NCBI RefSeq assembly: GCF_031157255.1
Contig: NZ_JAVIFX010000002.1
Coordinates: forward strand, 1 to 64,000
DNA: 64,000 nucleotides
Reading direction: 5' to 3'
From: Bradyrhizobium sp. LHD-71
GTDB lineage: Bacteria; Pseudomonadota; Alphaproteobacteria; Rhizobiales; Xanthobacteraceae
A program made the translations under genes and the position numbers. The number at the start of each line of letters is the position of its first letter. The stretch's first letter is position 1. Positions 27,642 through 37,473 of the stretch are shown piece after piece. A model generated the notes under the pieces. It made no database searches, was not told the origin of the DNA, and saw only the letters and a list, made by a program, of their open reading frames with translations.

Positions 27642-28391
27642 ATGGCGCAATTGCACGTGTTGAAGGACGCTGATGCCGCTGAGTGGGCATTGCGGGTCGA
27701 TCTCGCGGCGACGTTTCGGCTAAGCGCGCGCGAGAAATGGAACGAAGGGATCGGCAACCACAACAGCGCGATGATCCCCAATACCGAGTACATGCTGATC
27801 AACCCGCGCGGCATGATCTTTCATGAACTCCGCGCGAGCGACCTCCTAGTCTGCGATCTGAAAGGCAATGTCGTCTCGGGCAAAGGCGAATTGCGCAAGG
27901 TGGCGCATCACATTCATTCGCGCATCCATCTGATGCATCCGCAGGCACAGGTGGTGCTGCACGTGCATCCGCCCTATACGACGGCGCTCTCCCTGGTCGA
28001 AGGCGGCCGGCTGGCCGTGGCGCACAGCAACGACCTGCTGTTCAACGATCGCATCGCCTACGACGACGAGATGAATGGCGCCGTCAACGACGACGAGGAG
28101 GGCGACCGCATCGCCCATCTGCTCGGCCAGCGAACAACGCTGATCATGGGCAGCCACGGGTTGACGACGGTTGGCAGCACAGTCGCCGATGCCTTCTGCG
28201 AGCTTGCGGCCGTGGAGCGCTCGGCGATGTGGCAGTCGATCGCCGCCAGCTACGGCGGCAAGCTCAAACAAATGCCCGAACAGCTGCGCAAACGGCACTA
28301 CGGTCCCTTAAGCGAGCGTTGGGACTCGAACCTCGAATTTGCCGCCTACAGGCGGATTCTCGATCGGGAAGAACCGGACTACGCGACGTGA
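27642..28391 (+). CDS. Class II aldolase/adducin-family protein
   Basis: The 249-residue protein has the class II aldolase fold. Motifs are GIGNHNSAMIP (phosphate/anion loop region), the zinc pair in VVLHVHPPYTTALS, and GSHGLTTVG with a third histidine. Family members are aldolases, dehydratases, epimerases or decarboxylases acting on small hydroxy or oxo acids; the substrate is unknown. It is the first gene of the island operon, 49 bases before the deacylase gene. The ATG has only a weak, distant GGGAG upstream, so the start is moderately certain. Confidence 0.82.
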   Translation: MAQLHVLKDADAAEWALRVDLAATFRLSAREKWNEGIGNHNSAMIPNTEYMLINPRGMIFHELRASDLLVCDLKGNVVSGKGELRKVAHHIHSRIHLMHPQAQVVLHVHPPYTTALSLVEGGRLAVAHSNDLLFNDRIAYDDEMNGAVNDDEEGDRIAHLLGQRTTLIMGSHGLTTVGSTVADAFCELAAVERSAMWQSIAASYGGKLKQMPEQLRKRHYGPLSERWDSNLEFAAYRRILDREEPDYAT

Positions 28392-28439
28392 GAACGTCGC
28401 AGCTCAATCCCGCCACGGGCCCAATCAGGATCAACCACT

Positions 28440-29495
28440 GTGAACGACATGGCCTCCACGCCCGCGCGAACGGATTTTTCCGCCGTCAGCCGACTCTATG
28501 CCGATATCGACCTTGAGGCAGAGGGAAAGGCCTGCGGTTTCCTGCGTGTACCGCATTCCGTGCATCGCTCTGCCTATGGATGGATCCCGATCCCGATTGT
28601 GTGCATCCGCAACGGCGAAGGACCACGCGTAGTGCTGATCGCGGGCAATCACGGCGACGAATGGGAAGGTCAGCTCGGACTTGGCGAACTGATCCGCAAG
28701 CTCGAGCCCTCGCAGATCAAGGGTCGGCTCATCATACTGCCGTCAGCGAATTTCCCCGCCGCCATGGCGGCAACGCGCACCTCGCCCATCGATGGCAGCA
28801 ACATGAATCGCGCCTATCCGGGTGACCAGGACGGCGACATCACGCACCAGATCGCCTTCTGGATCGAACACGTGCTCCTGCCCGGCAATGACTACGCGAT
28901 CGATCTTCATTCCGGCGGCAGCTCGCTGATGTACACGCCAAGCGCCCTGATGACGCGCGACGGTGACGAGGCCTATGTCAAACGATGCCTCGACCTCATA
29001 GAGGCGTTCGGTGCGCCCGTCAGTTATATCGCGGCCGCGCCGCAGGGCGGTGGACGGACGTTCAGCTCCGCGTGTCGTCGCAAAGGCGTTGCAGTAATCG
29101 GCACCGAGCTCGGCGGCGCGGGTTCGCTCAGCCAGACCACCATAGAGGTGGCACGGTCCTGCCTGTTGCGGGCCCTCTCCCACGTCGGATTGTTGCAGAA
29201 GAGCGTTGTAGTACCGCCGCCACGCAAGACGAGGCTGACCGAACTCGGTGGCGATGACTATTACGTCTATGCGTCCGATCCCGGCGTCTACGAAGCGCTC
29301 GTCGAGCCGGGCGATGAGGTTGAGGCCAATCAGCCTGCCGCCCGCATCCACCTCATTGATGTGCCCTGGCGGGAGCCGATCCTGCTGAAGTTCGCCCGTG
29401 CCGGGCTCGTCCTATGCAAACGCCAGCCTGCGCGCTGCGAACGCGGAGATTGCCTGTTCCATCTCGGCACTGATGTAGCGAGTCCATCTCGATGA
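28440..29495 (+). CDS. Succinylglutamate desuccinylase/aspartoacylase-family deacylase (DoeB-like)
   Basis: The 351-residue zinc hydrolase has His71 and Glu74 in AGNHGDEWEGQ, His157 in AIDLHSGGSS, the substrate arginine region MNRAYPG and a catalytic Glu223 in GTELGGAG. A C-terminal beta domain (EALVEPGDEVEANQPAARI) resembles that of AstE and of DoeB, which removes acetyl from N-acetyl-2,4-diaminobutyrate in ectoine breakdown. It should release a carboxylic acid from an N-acyl amino compound. The start is GTG at 28440 (ATG three codons later possible). It overlaps the aminotransferase gene by ATGA. Confidence 0.85.
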   Translation: MNDMASTPARTDFSAVSRLYADIDLEAEGKACGFLRVPHSVHRSAYGWIPIPIVCIRNGEGPRVVLIAGNHGDEWEGQLGLGELIRKLEPSQIKGRLIILPSANFPAAMAATRTSPIDGSNMNRAYPGDQDGDITHQIAFWIEHVLLPGNDYAIDLHSGGSSLMYTPSALMTRDGDEAYVKRCLDLIEAFGAPVSYIAAAPQGGGRTFSSACRRKGVAVIGTELGGAGSLSQTTIEVARSCLLRALSHVGLLQKSVVVPPPRKTRLTELGGDDYYVYASDPGVYEALVEPGDEVEANQPAARIHLIDVPWREPILLKFARAGLVLCKRQPARCERGDCLFHLGTDVASPSR

Positions 29496-30835
29496 GCCGT
29501 GTCTTCCACCGCACCTTGTTCGCCGATCCCCTCCTCGCGACACGAGGAGAAGGGATCTATTTGCACACCGCCGATGGCCGCAAAATCATCGACGGCTCCG
29601 GCGGCGCCGCGGTCGCTTGCCTCGGCCATGGGCATCCGCGGATCAACGCCGCAATCGCCGAACAACTCTCCAACGTCGCGTACGTCCACACGGTTCTGTT
29701 CACCAACCCGGCCGCCGAGGAGCTTGCCGAAACACTCGTCGGCCATGAACCCGGCGGCCTCAGCCACGCCTACTTCTGCTCCTCCGGCTCCGAGGGCAAC
29801 GAAGCCGCGATCAAGCTCGCACGCCAATACTTCATCGAGATCGGTCAGCCTCAGCGCACGCGCTTCATCGCCCGACGCCAAGGCTACCACGGCAACACGC
29901 TCGGCTCGCTCTCCGCCGGCGGCAACATGATGCGCCGCGCGCCATATGCGCCCATTTTGTCCGAAGCCTTCTCTCTCGTCTCACCGTGCTTCGCCTACCG
30001 CTGGCAGAATGCGGACGAAACGGACGAACAGTACGTTCGGCGCCTCGCGGACGAGCTCGAAGCCGAATTCCAGCGCCTCGGACCCGGCAACATTGCCGCC
30101 TTCATGGCCGAGCCGGTCGTTGGCGCCACCACCGGCTGCGTTACCGCCGTGCCGGGGTATTTCAAGGCGATGCGCGAGATCTGCGACCGCCATGGCGCGC
30201 TGCTTATTCTCGATGAAGTCATGTGCGGCATGGGCCGCACCGGAACGATGCACGCTTGGGAGCAGGAAGGAATCGCACCCGACATCGAGGTCATCGGCAA
30301 GGGGCTGGGCGGCGGCTATCAGGCGATCGCCGGCATCCTGATCGGCAAGAAGATCATCGACGCCTTCCGCGCCGGCTCCGGCGCGTTCATGCATGGCCAC
30401 ACGTATCAGGCCCACCCCGTCGCCTGCGCGGCTGCGCTTGCCGTGCAAAAAGTGATCGCCGAGGATAACCTCGTTGAGAACGTCAGCGTCATGGGCAAGC
30501 GCCTGATGAGCGGGCTGACCGAGCGCCTCGGCAACCACCACCACGTCGGTGACATCCGCGGCCGCGGCCTGTTCCAGGCAATCGAGCTGGTCAGCGACCG
30601 CGCCAGCAAGACGCCTTTCGATCCTGCGCTGAAGTTGAACGAGCGTATCAAGGACGCCGCCTTCGCGCATGGCCTCGCCATCTATCCGATGGGCGGCACC
30701 GTCGACGGCAAGTACGGCGACCACATCTGCATCGCGCCGCCTTATATCGCGACACCCTCCGACATCGACGCGATCGTGGAGCGCCTCGGCGACGCTGTGG
30801 ATGACGCGATCGCCGGGCTGCCGAAGAGTTCGTAA
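29492..30835 (+). CDS. Class III pyridoxal-phosphate aminotransferase
   Basis: The 447-residue enzyme carries the class III features: the PLP phosphate loop SSGSEGNEAAIKLARQYF, the Asp241 that contacts the ring nitrogen in LLILDEVMCGMGRTG, and the Schiff-base Lys270 in IEVIGKGLGGGYQAIAG. Relatives use 2,4-diaminobutyrate, 4-aminobutyrate, beta-alanine or taurine-like amines. Translation is coupled to the deacylase through a four-base overlap, so it probably transaminates the amine that the deacylase frees. Substrate unproven. Confidence 0.88.
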   Translation: MSRVFHRTLFADPLLATRGEGIYLHTADGRKIIDGSGGAAVACLGHGHPRINAAIAEQLSNVAYVHTVLFTNPAAEELAETLVGHEPGGLSHAYFCSSGSEGNEAAIKLARQYFIEIGQPQRTRFIARRQGYHGNTLGSLSAGGNMMRRAPYAPILSEAFSLVSPCFAYRWQNADETDEQYVRRLADELEAEFQRLGPGNIAAFMAEPVVGATTGCVTAVPGYFKAMREICDRHGALLILDEVMCGMGRTGTMHAWEQEGIAPDIEVIGKGLGGGYQAIAGILIGKKIIDAFRAGSGAFMHGHTYQAHPVACAAALAVQKVIAEDNLVENVSVMGKRLMSGLTERLGNHHHVGDIRGRGLFQAIELVSDRASKTPFDPALKLNERIKDAAFAHGLAIYPMGGTVDGKYGDHICIAPPYIATPSDIDAIVERLGDAVDDAIAGLPKSS

Positions 30836-30855
30836 CCCGCGCCCGGAGAGGCACA

Positions 30856-33024
30856 GTGAACCAAGCGGTCCTGCCGATCACCGGATATCTCGACCGCTTC
30901 TCTGCGCGCCCCGGCGAGGACGTCGTTGCCCGCATCAGTCTGCGCACTGCAGGCCCCTATCGCGCCCGGCTGGTGCGCGTGATCTGTGGTGATCCGAACC
31001 CGGATGGACCGGGCATGCAGTTCGAGGACCTGTCCGCGCGCCTCGACCGCACACTCCAGGGCCGCCATCAGCCGATCCATCTCGGCTCCTACGGATTGGT
31101 CCCCAAAGGTCCCGCACGTAGCCCTACGGCGCCATGCACATGGACTATTCTAGTTTGGACCGCCGATGTCGTTGGCGCGGCCACTCTCCTTTCCGACGGT
31201 CACTTGCGCATCGGCAGCGACAGTGCCGGCGCGTTCGCCGAAATAGCCGGCTCCAGTGGTGTCGTGCGGATCAACACCGGCACACCGCTTGCGCCCCGGC
31301 GATGGTATCGCGTGTGGCTGTCAGCCGACCCCGCAGCCGGTCGTATCGTGGTCGGACAACAAGCGCTCGGCTCCAGCGATATCGTTCAGGCGAGCCGTGA
31401 ACTCGACGGCCTGCAACTTCCCAGCGCCGCCGCAGTCATGTTCGCGGCCGATACACCCGGCACTCCGCGGCATCACTTCACCGGCAAGCTCGAAGCCCCT
31501 GCCATTCTCGCGGGCTTTGTCACCGACTGGTCGGCGCCCCTCCCCCCGACACTCGCCGCCTGGGATTTCGCGATCGGCATCCCGACGCAAGTCATCACCG
31601 ATACCGGTCCGCAGGCTTGCCACGGGCACCTCGTCAACCTTCCCGCACGCGCCATCGTCGGCGCTCACTGGATCGGCAGAGAAATGTGCTGGCGCCACGC
31701 CCCGCAGGACTACGCCGCCATCCAATTCCACGATGGCGATCTCGACGATTGCGGCTGGGATTCCGATTTCACTTGGACCGTTCCGTCGGACATGCCGAGT
31801 GGTGCTTACGCGCTGCACCTCACCTGCGATGCGGGGCAGGATCACATCCCGTTCTATGTACTGCCCAAGCAAACCGGTCCGTTCGCGCGGGTCGCCTTCC
31901 TGGCCTCGACCTTCACATACCAGGCCTACGCCAACCACGCGCGCGGCAATGCCGACGCTGCCTACAAGGCGCGCGCCGCGGCCTGGGGTGCCTCGCCCTA
32001 CAACCCCGACGACTATCCGATTTACGGCCGCTCCACCTACAACTGCCACGCCGACAATAGCGGCATCAGCATCTCGTCGCGCCGGCGCCCCATCCTCACG
32101 ATGCGCCCGGGCTTTCTCACCTTCGACGATGCGCGTGGCTCTGGCCTGCGGCATTATCCCGCCGACACGCATCTGCTGGGGTGGCTCGAGGCCAAGAACA
32201 TCGCCTTCGACGTCATCACCGACGAAGACCTCGACAACGAGGGCCCGGCACTGCTCGCGACGTACCGCACCGTGCTCACCGGCTCACATCCCGAGTACCA
32301 CACGCCCAACACCTTGAACGCGCTACAGCACTACACGCACGCCGGGGGCAAGCTCGCCTATCTCGGCGGCAACGGCTTCTACTGGCGCGTCGCGCGTGTG
32401 CCCGAACTTCCCCACATCATCGAGTTGCGCCGCGCCGAGGGCGGCATTCGCGCCTGGCAAGCCGAACCCGGCGAATACTATCATCAGCTCGATGGCCAAT
32501 ACGGCGGCCTCTGGCGCCGCAATCGCCGCCCGCCGCAAATGCTGGCTGGCGTTGGCTTTTCGGGCCAAGGCAAGTTCGAAGGCACTTACTATCGCCGACT
32601 GCCCGCTTCCTATCATCCGGACTACGCCTGGATGTTTGCCGGCATCGACGGGGAGATCATCGGCGACTACGGCCTCTCCGGCGGTGGTGCGGCTGGCTTC
32701 GAGCTCGACCGCGCGGACCCGGTTCTCGGCACGCCCGCCAACGCGGCGATCCTCGCTCGCTCGGAAAATCCCCCCGCCTCATTCGTCACCGTACCGGAAG
32801 AACTCCTCTCGCACCTGCACACGGTCAGCGGCGAAGAACCGGACGCGCTGATGCGTGGCGAAATCGTCTATTTCAACACGGAGTCCGGCGGGGCCGTCTT
32901 CGCGGTTGGCTCCATCACGTTCTGCGGTAGCCTCTGGAACCCGGCTCCCGCCAATCGCGGATTTAACGGGCCCATCTCTTGCTTGCTGGAGAACGTCGTT
33001 CGAAAATTCGCGGGAGAGACGTGA
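30856..33024 (+). CDS. N,N-dimethylformamidase large-subunit homologue (iron amidohydrolase)
   Basis: The 722-residue protein aligns in plan with the large subunit of bacterial N,N-dimethylformamidase: N-terminal GYLDRFSARPGEDVVARISL, a LamG-like jelly-roll domain (about 90-235), and a large C-terminal domain. The latter has FTYQAYANHARG (Tyr355/Tyr358), GRSTYNCHAD (Tyr395) and LTGSHPEYHT (His478, Glu480), matching in order and spacing the two-tyrosine/one-glutamate iron site described for the Paracoccus enzyme. It should hydrolyse a C-N amide bond. The small subunit gene that normally accompanies it is not seen. GTG start, with GGAGAGG upstream. Confidence 0.82.
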   Translation: MNQAVLPITGYLDRFSARPGEDVVARISLRTAGPYRARLVRVICGDPNPDGPGMQFEDLSARLDRTLQGRHQPIHLGSYGLVPKGPARSPTAPCTWTILVWTADVVGAATLLSDGHLRIGSDSAGAFAEIAGSSGVVRINTGTPLAPRRWYRVWLSADPAAGRIVVGQQALGSSDIVQASRELDGLQLPSAAAVMFAADTPGTPRHHFTGKLEAPAILAGFVTDWSAPLPPTLAAWDFAIGIPTQVITDTGPQACHGHLVNLPARAIVGAHWIGREMCWRHAPQDYAAIQFHDGDLDDCGWDSDFTWTVPSDMPSGAYALHLTCDAGQDHIPFYVLPKQTGPFARVAFLASTFTYQAYANHARGNADAAYKARAAAWGASPYNPDDYPIYGRSTYNCHADNSGISISSRRRPILTMRPGFLTFDDARGSGLRHYPADTHLLGWLEAKNIAFDVITDEDLDNEGPALLATYRTVLTGSHPEYHTPNTLNALQHYTHAGGKLAYLGGNGFYWRVARVPELPHIIELRRAEGGIRAWQAEPGEYYHQLDGQYGGLWRRNRRPPQMLAGVGFSGQGKFEGTYYRRLPASYHPDYAWMFAGIDGEIIGDYGLSGGGAAGFELDRADPVLGTPANAAILARSENPPASFVTVPEELLSHLHTVSGEEPDALMRGEIVYFNTESGGAVFAVGSITFCGSLWNPAPANRGFNGPISCLLENVVRKFAGET

Positions 33025-33073
33025 CGGTTTGGTCCTGGCGCTCCCGGGCGCCGCAACATCCTGGAGGCACCCC

Positions 33074-34645
33074 ATGGTTCGCGTGAGACTTGTCCCGATC
33101 GGGCTCGCTGCTGCCTTTCTGTGCTCGACCGGTCTGGCATCCGCGGCGCCGTTCAAATGTCCGTCCGTGGGCGGAGAGTTCGTGTTCGGCCAGGAGGCTA
33201 ACGTCAATAGCCTCGACCAGCCCGCGTCGAACACCATCTCGACCCGCAACATCGCGATGAACATCTTCGAGACGCTGATGACTCGGGATGAGAACAACAA
33301 CGCGATCACGGACCTCGCCGAGTCCTACACGGAGTCGCCTGACCGGCTGACCTACACATTCAAGCTTCGTCAGGGCGTGAAATTCCACAACGGCAAGCCG
33401 ATGACCTCGGCGGACGTGCTCGCTTCGTTCGACCGCTACAACAAGGTCGGGCTTGAGCGTGGCATGTTCAAGAATGTTGCGGGCTGGGACGCGCCGGATG
33501 CGTCGACCTTCGTGATCAAAATGAAGCAGCCGCAGCCAACCTTCATCGAGCAGCTCAGCTCGTTCTCGGTTCCGATTGTCATCATCCCGGCAGAATTCAA
33601 GGATGATCCCGCCATGCAGTTGCATGTCGTCGGCACCGGGCCGTGGCAGCTCGTCGATTTCACGCCGGGCGGCCAGGTGAAGCTGAAGCGCTATGACGGC
33701 TATACGCCGAACACGAAATACGAGGAGCGCACCGGCTTTGGCGGCTACAAGCAGGCCTGCTTCGATACCGTGGTGTTCCGGATCGTCACCGAGGCAGGCG
33801 CGCGTGTGGCCGGCCTGAAGACGGGCGAGTTGCAGGGCGTAGAGGACCTGCCGACCAAGTCGCTCGACGAGTTGAAGAAGGACAAGAACATCACGATCGT
33901 GCCACTGCCGAACTGGTGGATCCAGATCGCGTTGCCGAGCATCACCAACCCGCCCACAGACAATCTGCTGCTACGCAAGGCAATCCAGGCAGCGCTGGAC
34001 ATGGATGAGATCATGGATGCCGCGACCGACGGCAATTACAAACTGAACGTCGGTTTCCAGTATCCGAACCAACCAAGCTACACCGACGTCGGCAAGGAGA
34101 CCTACAACATCAAGGATCCCGCCAAGGCGAAAGAGTATCTCAAGCAAGCCGGATACAAGAGCGAGCCGATCGTGCTGCTCACCAACAAGGACTACACCTC
34201 GATGTACAACGCTGCGCTCGTGATGGCGGAGCAGTTGAAGGCGATCGGGATCAAGGCGGACCTGAAGGTGGTCGATTGGCCAACCTCGGTCGGCATTATG
34301 ACCAAGAACGAGCCGGGCTGGAATTTCTTCTTCACCGGATACGGCACGCAGCCCGCACTCGGCGCGCTCGCGACGATGCAGTTCTTCACGCCGCCGAATG
34401 CCAACTACAAGCCCGGCGAAGGCAAGGACGATCCGGAGATCATCAAGGCGTGGGACGACATGAACAACTTGCCGGACCCGAAGGACCGTCAGGCCGCATT
34501 CGCGCGCATGCAGAAACTCATCCTCGAGAAGGTCTACGCCCTTCCGTTCGGTGCGCTGACCAAGGTACAGGGTGTGCGGGCGAACGTGCAAGGGTACAAG
34601 TCCTTCCGGATTCCGCGCATGTCCAACGTGTGGTTTACGAAATGA
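33074..34645 (+). CDS. Peptide/opine-type ABC transporter substrate-binding protein
   Basis: The 523-residue periplasmic protein is of the SBP_bac_5 (DppA/OppA) family. It has a signal peptide (MVRVRLVPIGLAAAFLCSTG, cleavage likely after ASA), then EANVNSLDQPASNTISTRNI and the hallmark YTFKLRQGVKFHNGKPMTSADVLAS region. The C-terminus (QKLILEKVYALPFGALTKVQG) is typical. ATG at 33074 follows GGAGG. It opens the transporter half of the island operon, about 50 bases after the dimethylformamidase-like gene. Confidence 0.9.
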   Translation: MVRVRLVPIGLAAAFLCSTGLASAAPFKCPSVGGEFVFGQEANVNSLDQPASNTISTRNIAMNIFETLMTRDENNNAITDLAESYTESPDRLTYTFKLRQGVKFHNGKPMTSADVLASFDRYNKVGLERGMFKNVAGWDAPDASTFVIKMKQPQPTFIEQLSSFSVPIVIIPAEFKDDPAMQLHVVGTGPWQLVDFTPGGQVKLKRYDGYTPNTKYEERTGFGGYKQACFDTVVFRIVTEAGARVAGLKTGELQGVEDLPTKSLDELKKDKNITIVPLPNWWIQIALPSITNPPTDNLLLRKAIQAALDMDEIMDAATDGNYKLNVGFQYPNQPSYTDVGKETYNIKDPAKAKEYLKQAGYKSEPIVLLTNKDYTSMYNAALVMAEQLKAIGIKADLKVVDWPTSVGIMTKNEPGWNFFFTGYGTQPALGALATMQFFTPPNANYKPGEGKDDPEIIKAWDDMNNLPDPKDRQAAFARMQKLILEKVYALPFGALTKVQGVRANVQGYKSFRIPRMSNVWFTK

Positions 34646-34665
34646 GCCGATGAAGGGATGATGAG

Positions 34666-35610
34666 TTGGCAAGCCTTGTCCTGCGCCGCGTTCTCGGCGC
34701 GCTGCCGGTTCTGCTGATCGTCAGCCTCATCACCTTCGGGATGATGCGGCTGATCCCCGGCGATCCTTCGTCGGTCATCGGCGGCATGAGCGCGACGCCG
34801 GCGCAGCTGGAGCAGATCCGGAGAGATCTCGGCCTCGACGAACCGATCGCCGTGCAGCTCGTGCGCTGGTACGGCGGACTGCTGCAGGGCAATCTCGGGC
34901 GGTCCATTCTGATGGGCCAGGACGTGATGTCGGTGACGCTGCAGCGGCTGCCGGTGACGATTGCGCTCTCGGCCTATGCGCTCGTCATCACGTTGGTGCT
35001 GGGATTGGCGAGCGGAATTTTCGCGGCGCTGCGCCAGAACACGTTGATCGACCAGCTTGCGATGATGCTCGCGATGCTGGGAATTTCAATCCCGAACTTC
35101 TTTCTGGGATTGCTGATGATCATTTTCTTCGCCGTGCAGCTCGGCTGGTTGCCGACGGGCGGATACGTCGGATTCACTGACGATCCCATCGGGTGGCTGC
35201 GCACATCCACCATGCCGGCGATTTCGCTCGCGCTGCTCCAGGTGGGCCTGCTTGCCCGCATCACGCGCTCTACGATGTTGGAGGTGCTACGGCAGGATTA
35301 CATCCGCACCGCGCGCGCCAAGGGTCTGCCGGAACGGCTCGTGGTGATGAAGCATGCGTTATCCAATGCATTGATCCCGATCACCACGGTGGTGGGCATC
35401 ATCGTGAGCCTTCTGGTCTCAGGCTCGGTGGTGACGGAGACGCTGTTCTCCATTCCCGGCATGGGGCAGCTGCTGACGCAGGCGGTGCTGAACCGAGACT
35501 ACCCGATGGTCCAGGGCGGGCTGTTCCTGGTCACGGCATTTCTTGTTCTGATCAATATCGGCGTCGACGTGTGCTACTCCTTGCTCGATCCGCGGGTGCG
35601 TCATGAATAG
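34666..35610 (+). CDS. Peptide-type ABC transporter permease (DppB-like)
   Basis: The 314-residue permease begins VLRRVLGALPVLLIVSLITF, a typical DppB start, and has about six membrane segments. The ATPase-contact loop is MLEVLRQDYIRTARAKGLPERLVVMKHALSNALIPI. The start is TTG at 34666 with AAGGGA upstream; an ATG just before it is out of frame. Its last bases overlap the DppC-like gene. Confidence 0.9.
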   Translation: MASLVLRRVLGALPVLLIVSLITFGMMRLIPGDPSSVIGGMSATPAQLEQIRRDLGLDEPIAVQLVRWYGGLLQGNLGRSILMGQDVMSVTLQRLPVTIALSAYALVITLVLGLASGIFAALRQNTLIDQLAMMLAMLGISIPNFFLGLLMIIFFAVQLGWLPTGGYVGFTDDPIGWLRTSTMPAISLALLQVGLLARITRSTMLEVLRQDYIRTARAKGLPERLVVMKHALSNALIPITTVVGIIVSLLVSGSVVTETLFSIPGMGQLLTQAVLNRDYPMVQGGLFLVTAFLVLINIGVDVCYSLLDPRVRHE

Positions 35611-36499
35611 CGCAGCGGCGCAACTCGAACTCGACGCCGACGTCCCCGAGACGCATGTGCATCCCGCGCGGGCCACGTTGAAGCGTCTGTTCCGCCACCG
35701 CCTCTTCCTCTCCGGGCTCGGTCTGTTCGGCATCATCTTGGCTGCGGCGGTTCTCGCGCCATGGATCGCGCCGACAGATCCGACCAAGCTCGCAATGCGC
35801 TTCAAATTCCGTCCGCCCGGTTCGGAGTTCGCATTCGGGACGGACAATTTTGGCCGCAGCCTCTGGTCGCGCGTGATCTGGGGTGCGCAGCTGTCCGTCA
35901 TCATCGGATCTTCGGTGGTCGCGCTCAACGCAGTCTTCGGCACGCTGATCGGCGCGCTGGCCGGCTATTTCAGGTCGCTCGACAATGCCCTGATGCGGGT
36001 GAACGACGCGATGATGGCCTTTCCGGCGATCCTGCTGGCGATCGGCATCACCGCCGTGCTCGGCCCATCCACACTCAATGCCATCCTGGCGCTCGCCATC
36101 GTCTATGTCCCGCGCACGGCGCGGATTGTGCGCTCCTCCGTGATCGTGCTGCGCGAGATGGAATATGTGCAGGCGGCGGTGGCGGCCGGCGCGGGGCACT
36201 GGCGCATCCTGCGCCGCCACATCCTGCCCAACGCGATGGCGCCGCTGATCGTGCAGCTCAGCTTTCTGTTCGCCTACGCTGTGCTCTCGGAGGCGACGCT
36301 GAGCTTCCTCGGCCTTGGCGCTGTCCCGCCGACGCCCACCTGGGGCAACATCATGGCCGAGGGCCGCCAATACATGGTCGAGGCGCCCTGGATCATCACC
36401 ATCCCGGGCATTGCGCTGATGATCACCGTGATGGGCCTCAATCTGCTGGGCGATGGCTTACGCGACGTGCTCGATCCACGCTTGAGAATTCAGCAATGA
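35603..36499 (+). CDS. Peptide-type ABC transporter permease (DppC-like)
   Basis: The 298-residue protein has the DppC layout: a polar N-terminus, a first membrane helix (LFLSGLGLFGIILAAAVLAPWI), the APTDPTKL periplasmic motif, FGTDNFGRSLWSRVIWGAQLS and the EAA-type loop EMEYVQAAVAAGAGHWRILRRHILP. It overlaps the DppB-like gene by eight bases and the following ATPase gene by four (ATGA), consistent with stoichiometric translation. Confidence 0.91.
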   Translation: MNSAAAQLELDADVPETHVHPARATLKRLFRHRLFLSGLGLFGIILAAAVLAPWIAPTDPTKLAMRFKFRPPGSEFAFGTDNFGRSLWSRVIWGAQLSVIIGSSVVALNAVFGTLIGALAGYFRSLDNALMRVNDAMMAFPAILLAIGITAVLGPSTLNAILALAIVYVPRTARIVRSSVIVLREMEYVQAAVAAGAGHWRILRRHILPNAMAPLIVQLSFLFAYAVLSEATLSFLGLGAVPPTPTWGNIMAEGRQYMVEAPWIITIPGIALMITVMGLNLLGDGLRDVLDPRLRIQQ

Positions 36500-37473
36500 G
36501 CCTGCTCGAACTGCGCGGCCTCACGACTGCGTTCCAGACCGCCCGCGGAGAGATCACCGCCATCGAAGATGTCAGCTTCAACCTCGACGCCGGCGAAATC
36601 CTCGGCATCGTCGGTGAGTCAGGCAGCGGCAAATCCGTCACTGCGCTGACCATCATGGGCCTGCTGCCGCAGCCTCCCGCACGCATCGCCGCCGGCAGCG
36701 TGAGGTTCGCGGGGGAGGAACTCACCACCGCCTCGCAAAGCCGCATGGAGAAAATCCGCGGCGCCGGCATCTCGATGGTGTTCCAGGAGCCGATGACGTC
36801 GCTCAACCCGGTGTTCACCATCGGCGAGCAGATCATGGAAACTGTTCGCGCGCACGAAGGAATGTCCGCCAGCGATCAGCGGGATCGCGCACTCGAAATG
36901 CTCGAGCGCGTCGGCATCCCGTCGGCGACAAAACGGCTGAACGACTATCCGCATCAGTTGTCCGGCGGTCAGCGCCAGCGCGTGATGATCGCGATGGCGC
37001 TCGCGTGCCGGCCCAAGCTGCTGATTGCGGACGAGCCCACCACGGCGCTCGACGTCACCATTCAGGCGCAGGTGCTCGATCTGCTCATGGACCTGCGCGA
37101 CGAGCTGGGCATGGCCATCATGATCATCACCCACAATATGGGCGTCATCGCCGAGGTCGCCGATCGCGTGCTGGTGATGTATGCGGGGCGCATCGTCGAA
37201 CGCGCCTCCGTTGCAAACCTGTTCGATGCGCCGCAGCACCCCTATACCAAAGGCCTGCTCGCCTGCGTGCCCACCCTGGAGCAGGACCGGCACCGCCTGA
37301 TCGCCATTCCGGGCTCGCTGCCCGAACCCGCGCACCGTCCGGCGGGGTGTCGCTTCGCCCCACGCTGCACCTATTGCATTGAGGCATGTCGCGCGGCCAA
37401 TCCACCGCTCGTGGTCCAGCATGACGATCGCGCCGTCGCGTGCATCCGCGCCGATGAACTGGTTGCCACGTGA
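36496..37473 (+). CDS. Peptide-type ABC transporter ATP-binding protein (DppD-like)
   Basis: The 325-residue ATPase has Walker A GESGSGKS, signature [20 protein letters not shown], Walker [13 protein letters not shown] and the C-terminal cysteine-rich oligopeptide motif ([20 protein letters not shown]), which in DppD-type proteins binds an iron-sulfur cluster or zinc. ATG at 36496 overlaps the DppC-like stop. The last four bases overlap the second ATPase gene, whose start is GTG. Confidence 0.91.
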   Translation: MSLLELRGLTTAFQTARGEITAIEDVSFNLDAGEILGIVGESGSGKSVTALTIMGLLPQPPARIAAGSVRFAGEELTTASQSRMEKIRGAGISMVFQEPMTSLNPVFTIGEQIMETVRAHEGMSASDQRDRALEMLERVGIPSATKRLNDYPHQLSGGQRQRVMIAMALACRPKLLIADEPTTALDVTIQAQVLDLLMDLRDELGMAIMIITHNMGVIAEVADRVLVMYAGRIVERASVANLFDAPQHPYTKGLLACVPTLEQDRHRLIAIPGSLPEPAHRPAGCRFAPRCTYCIEACRAANPPLVVQHDDRAVACIRADELVAT

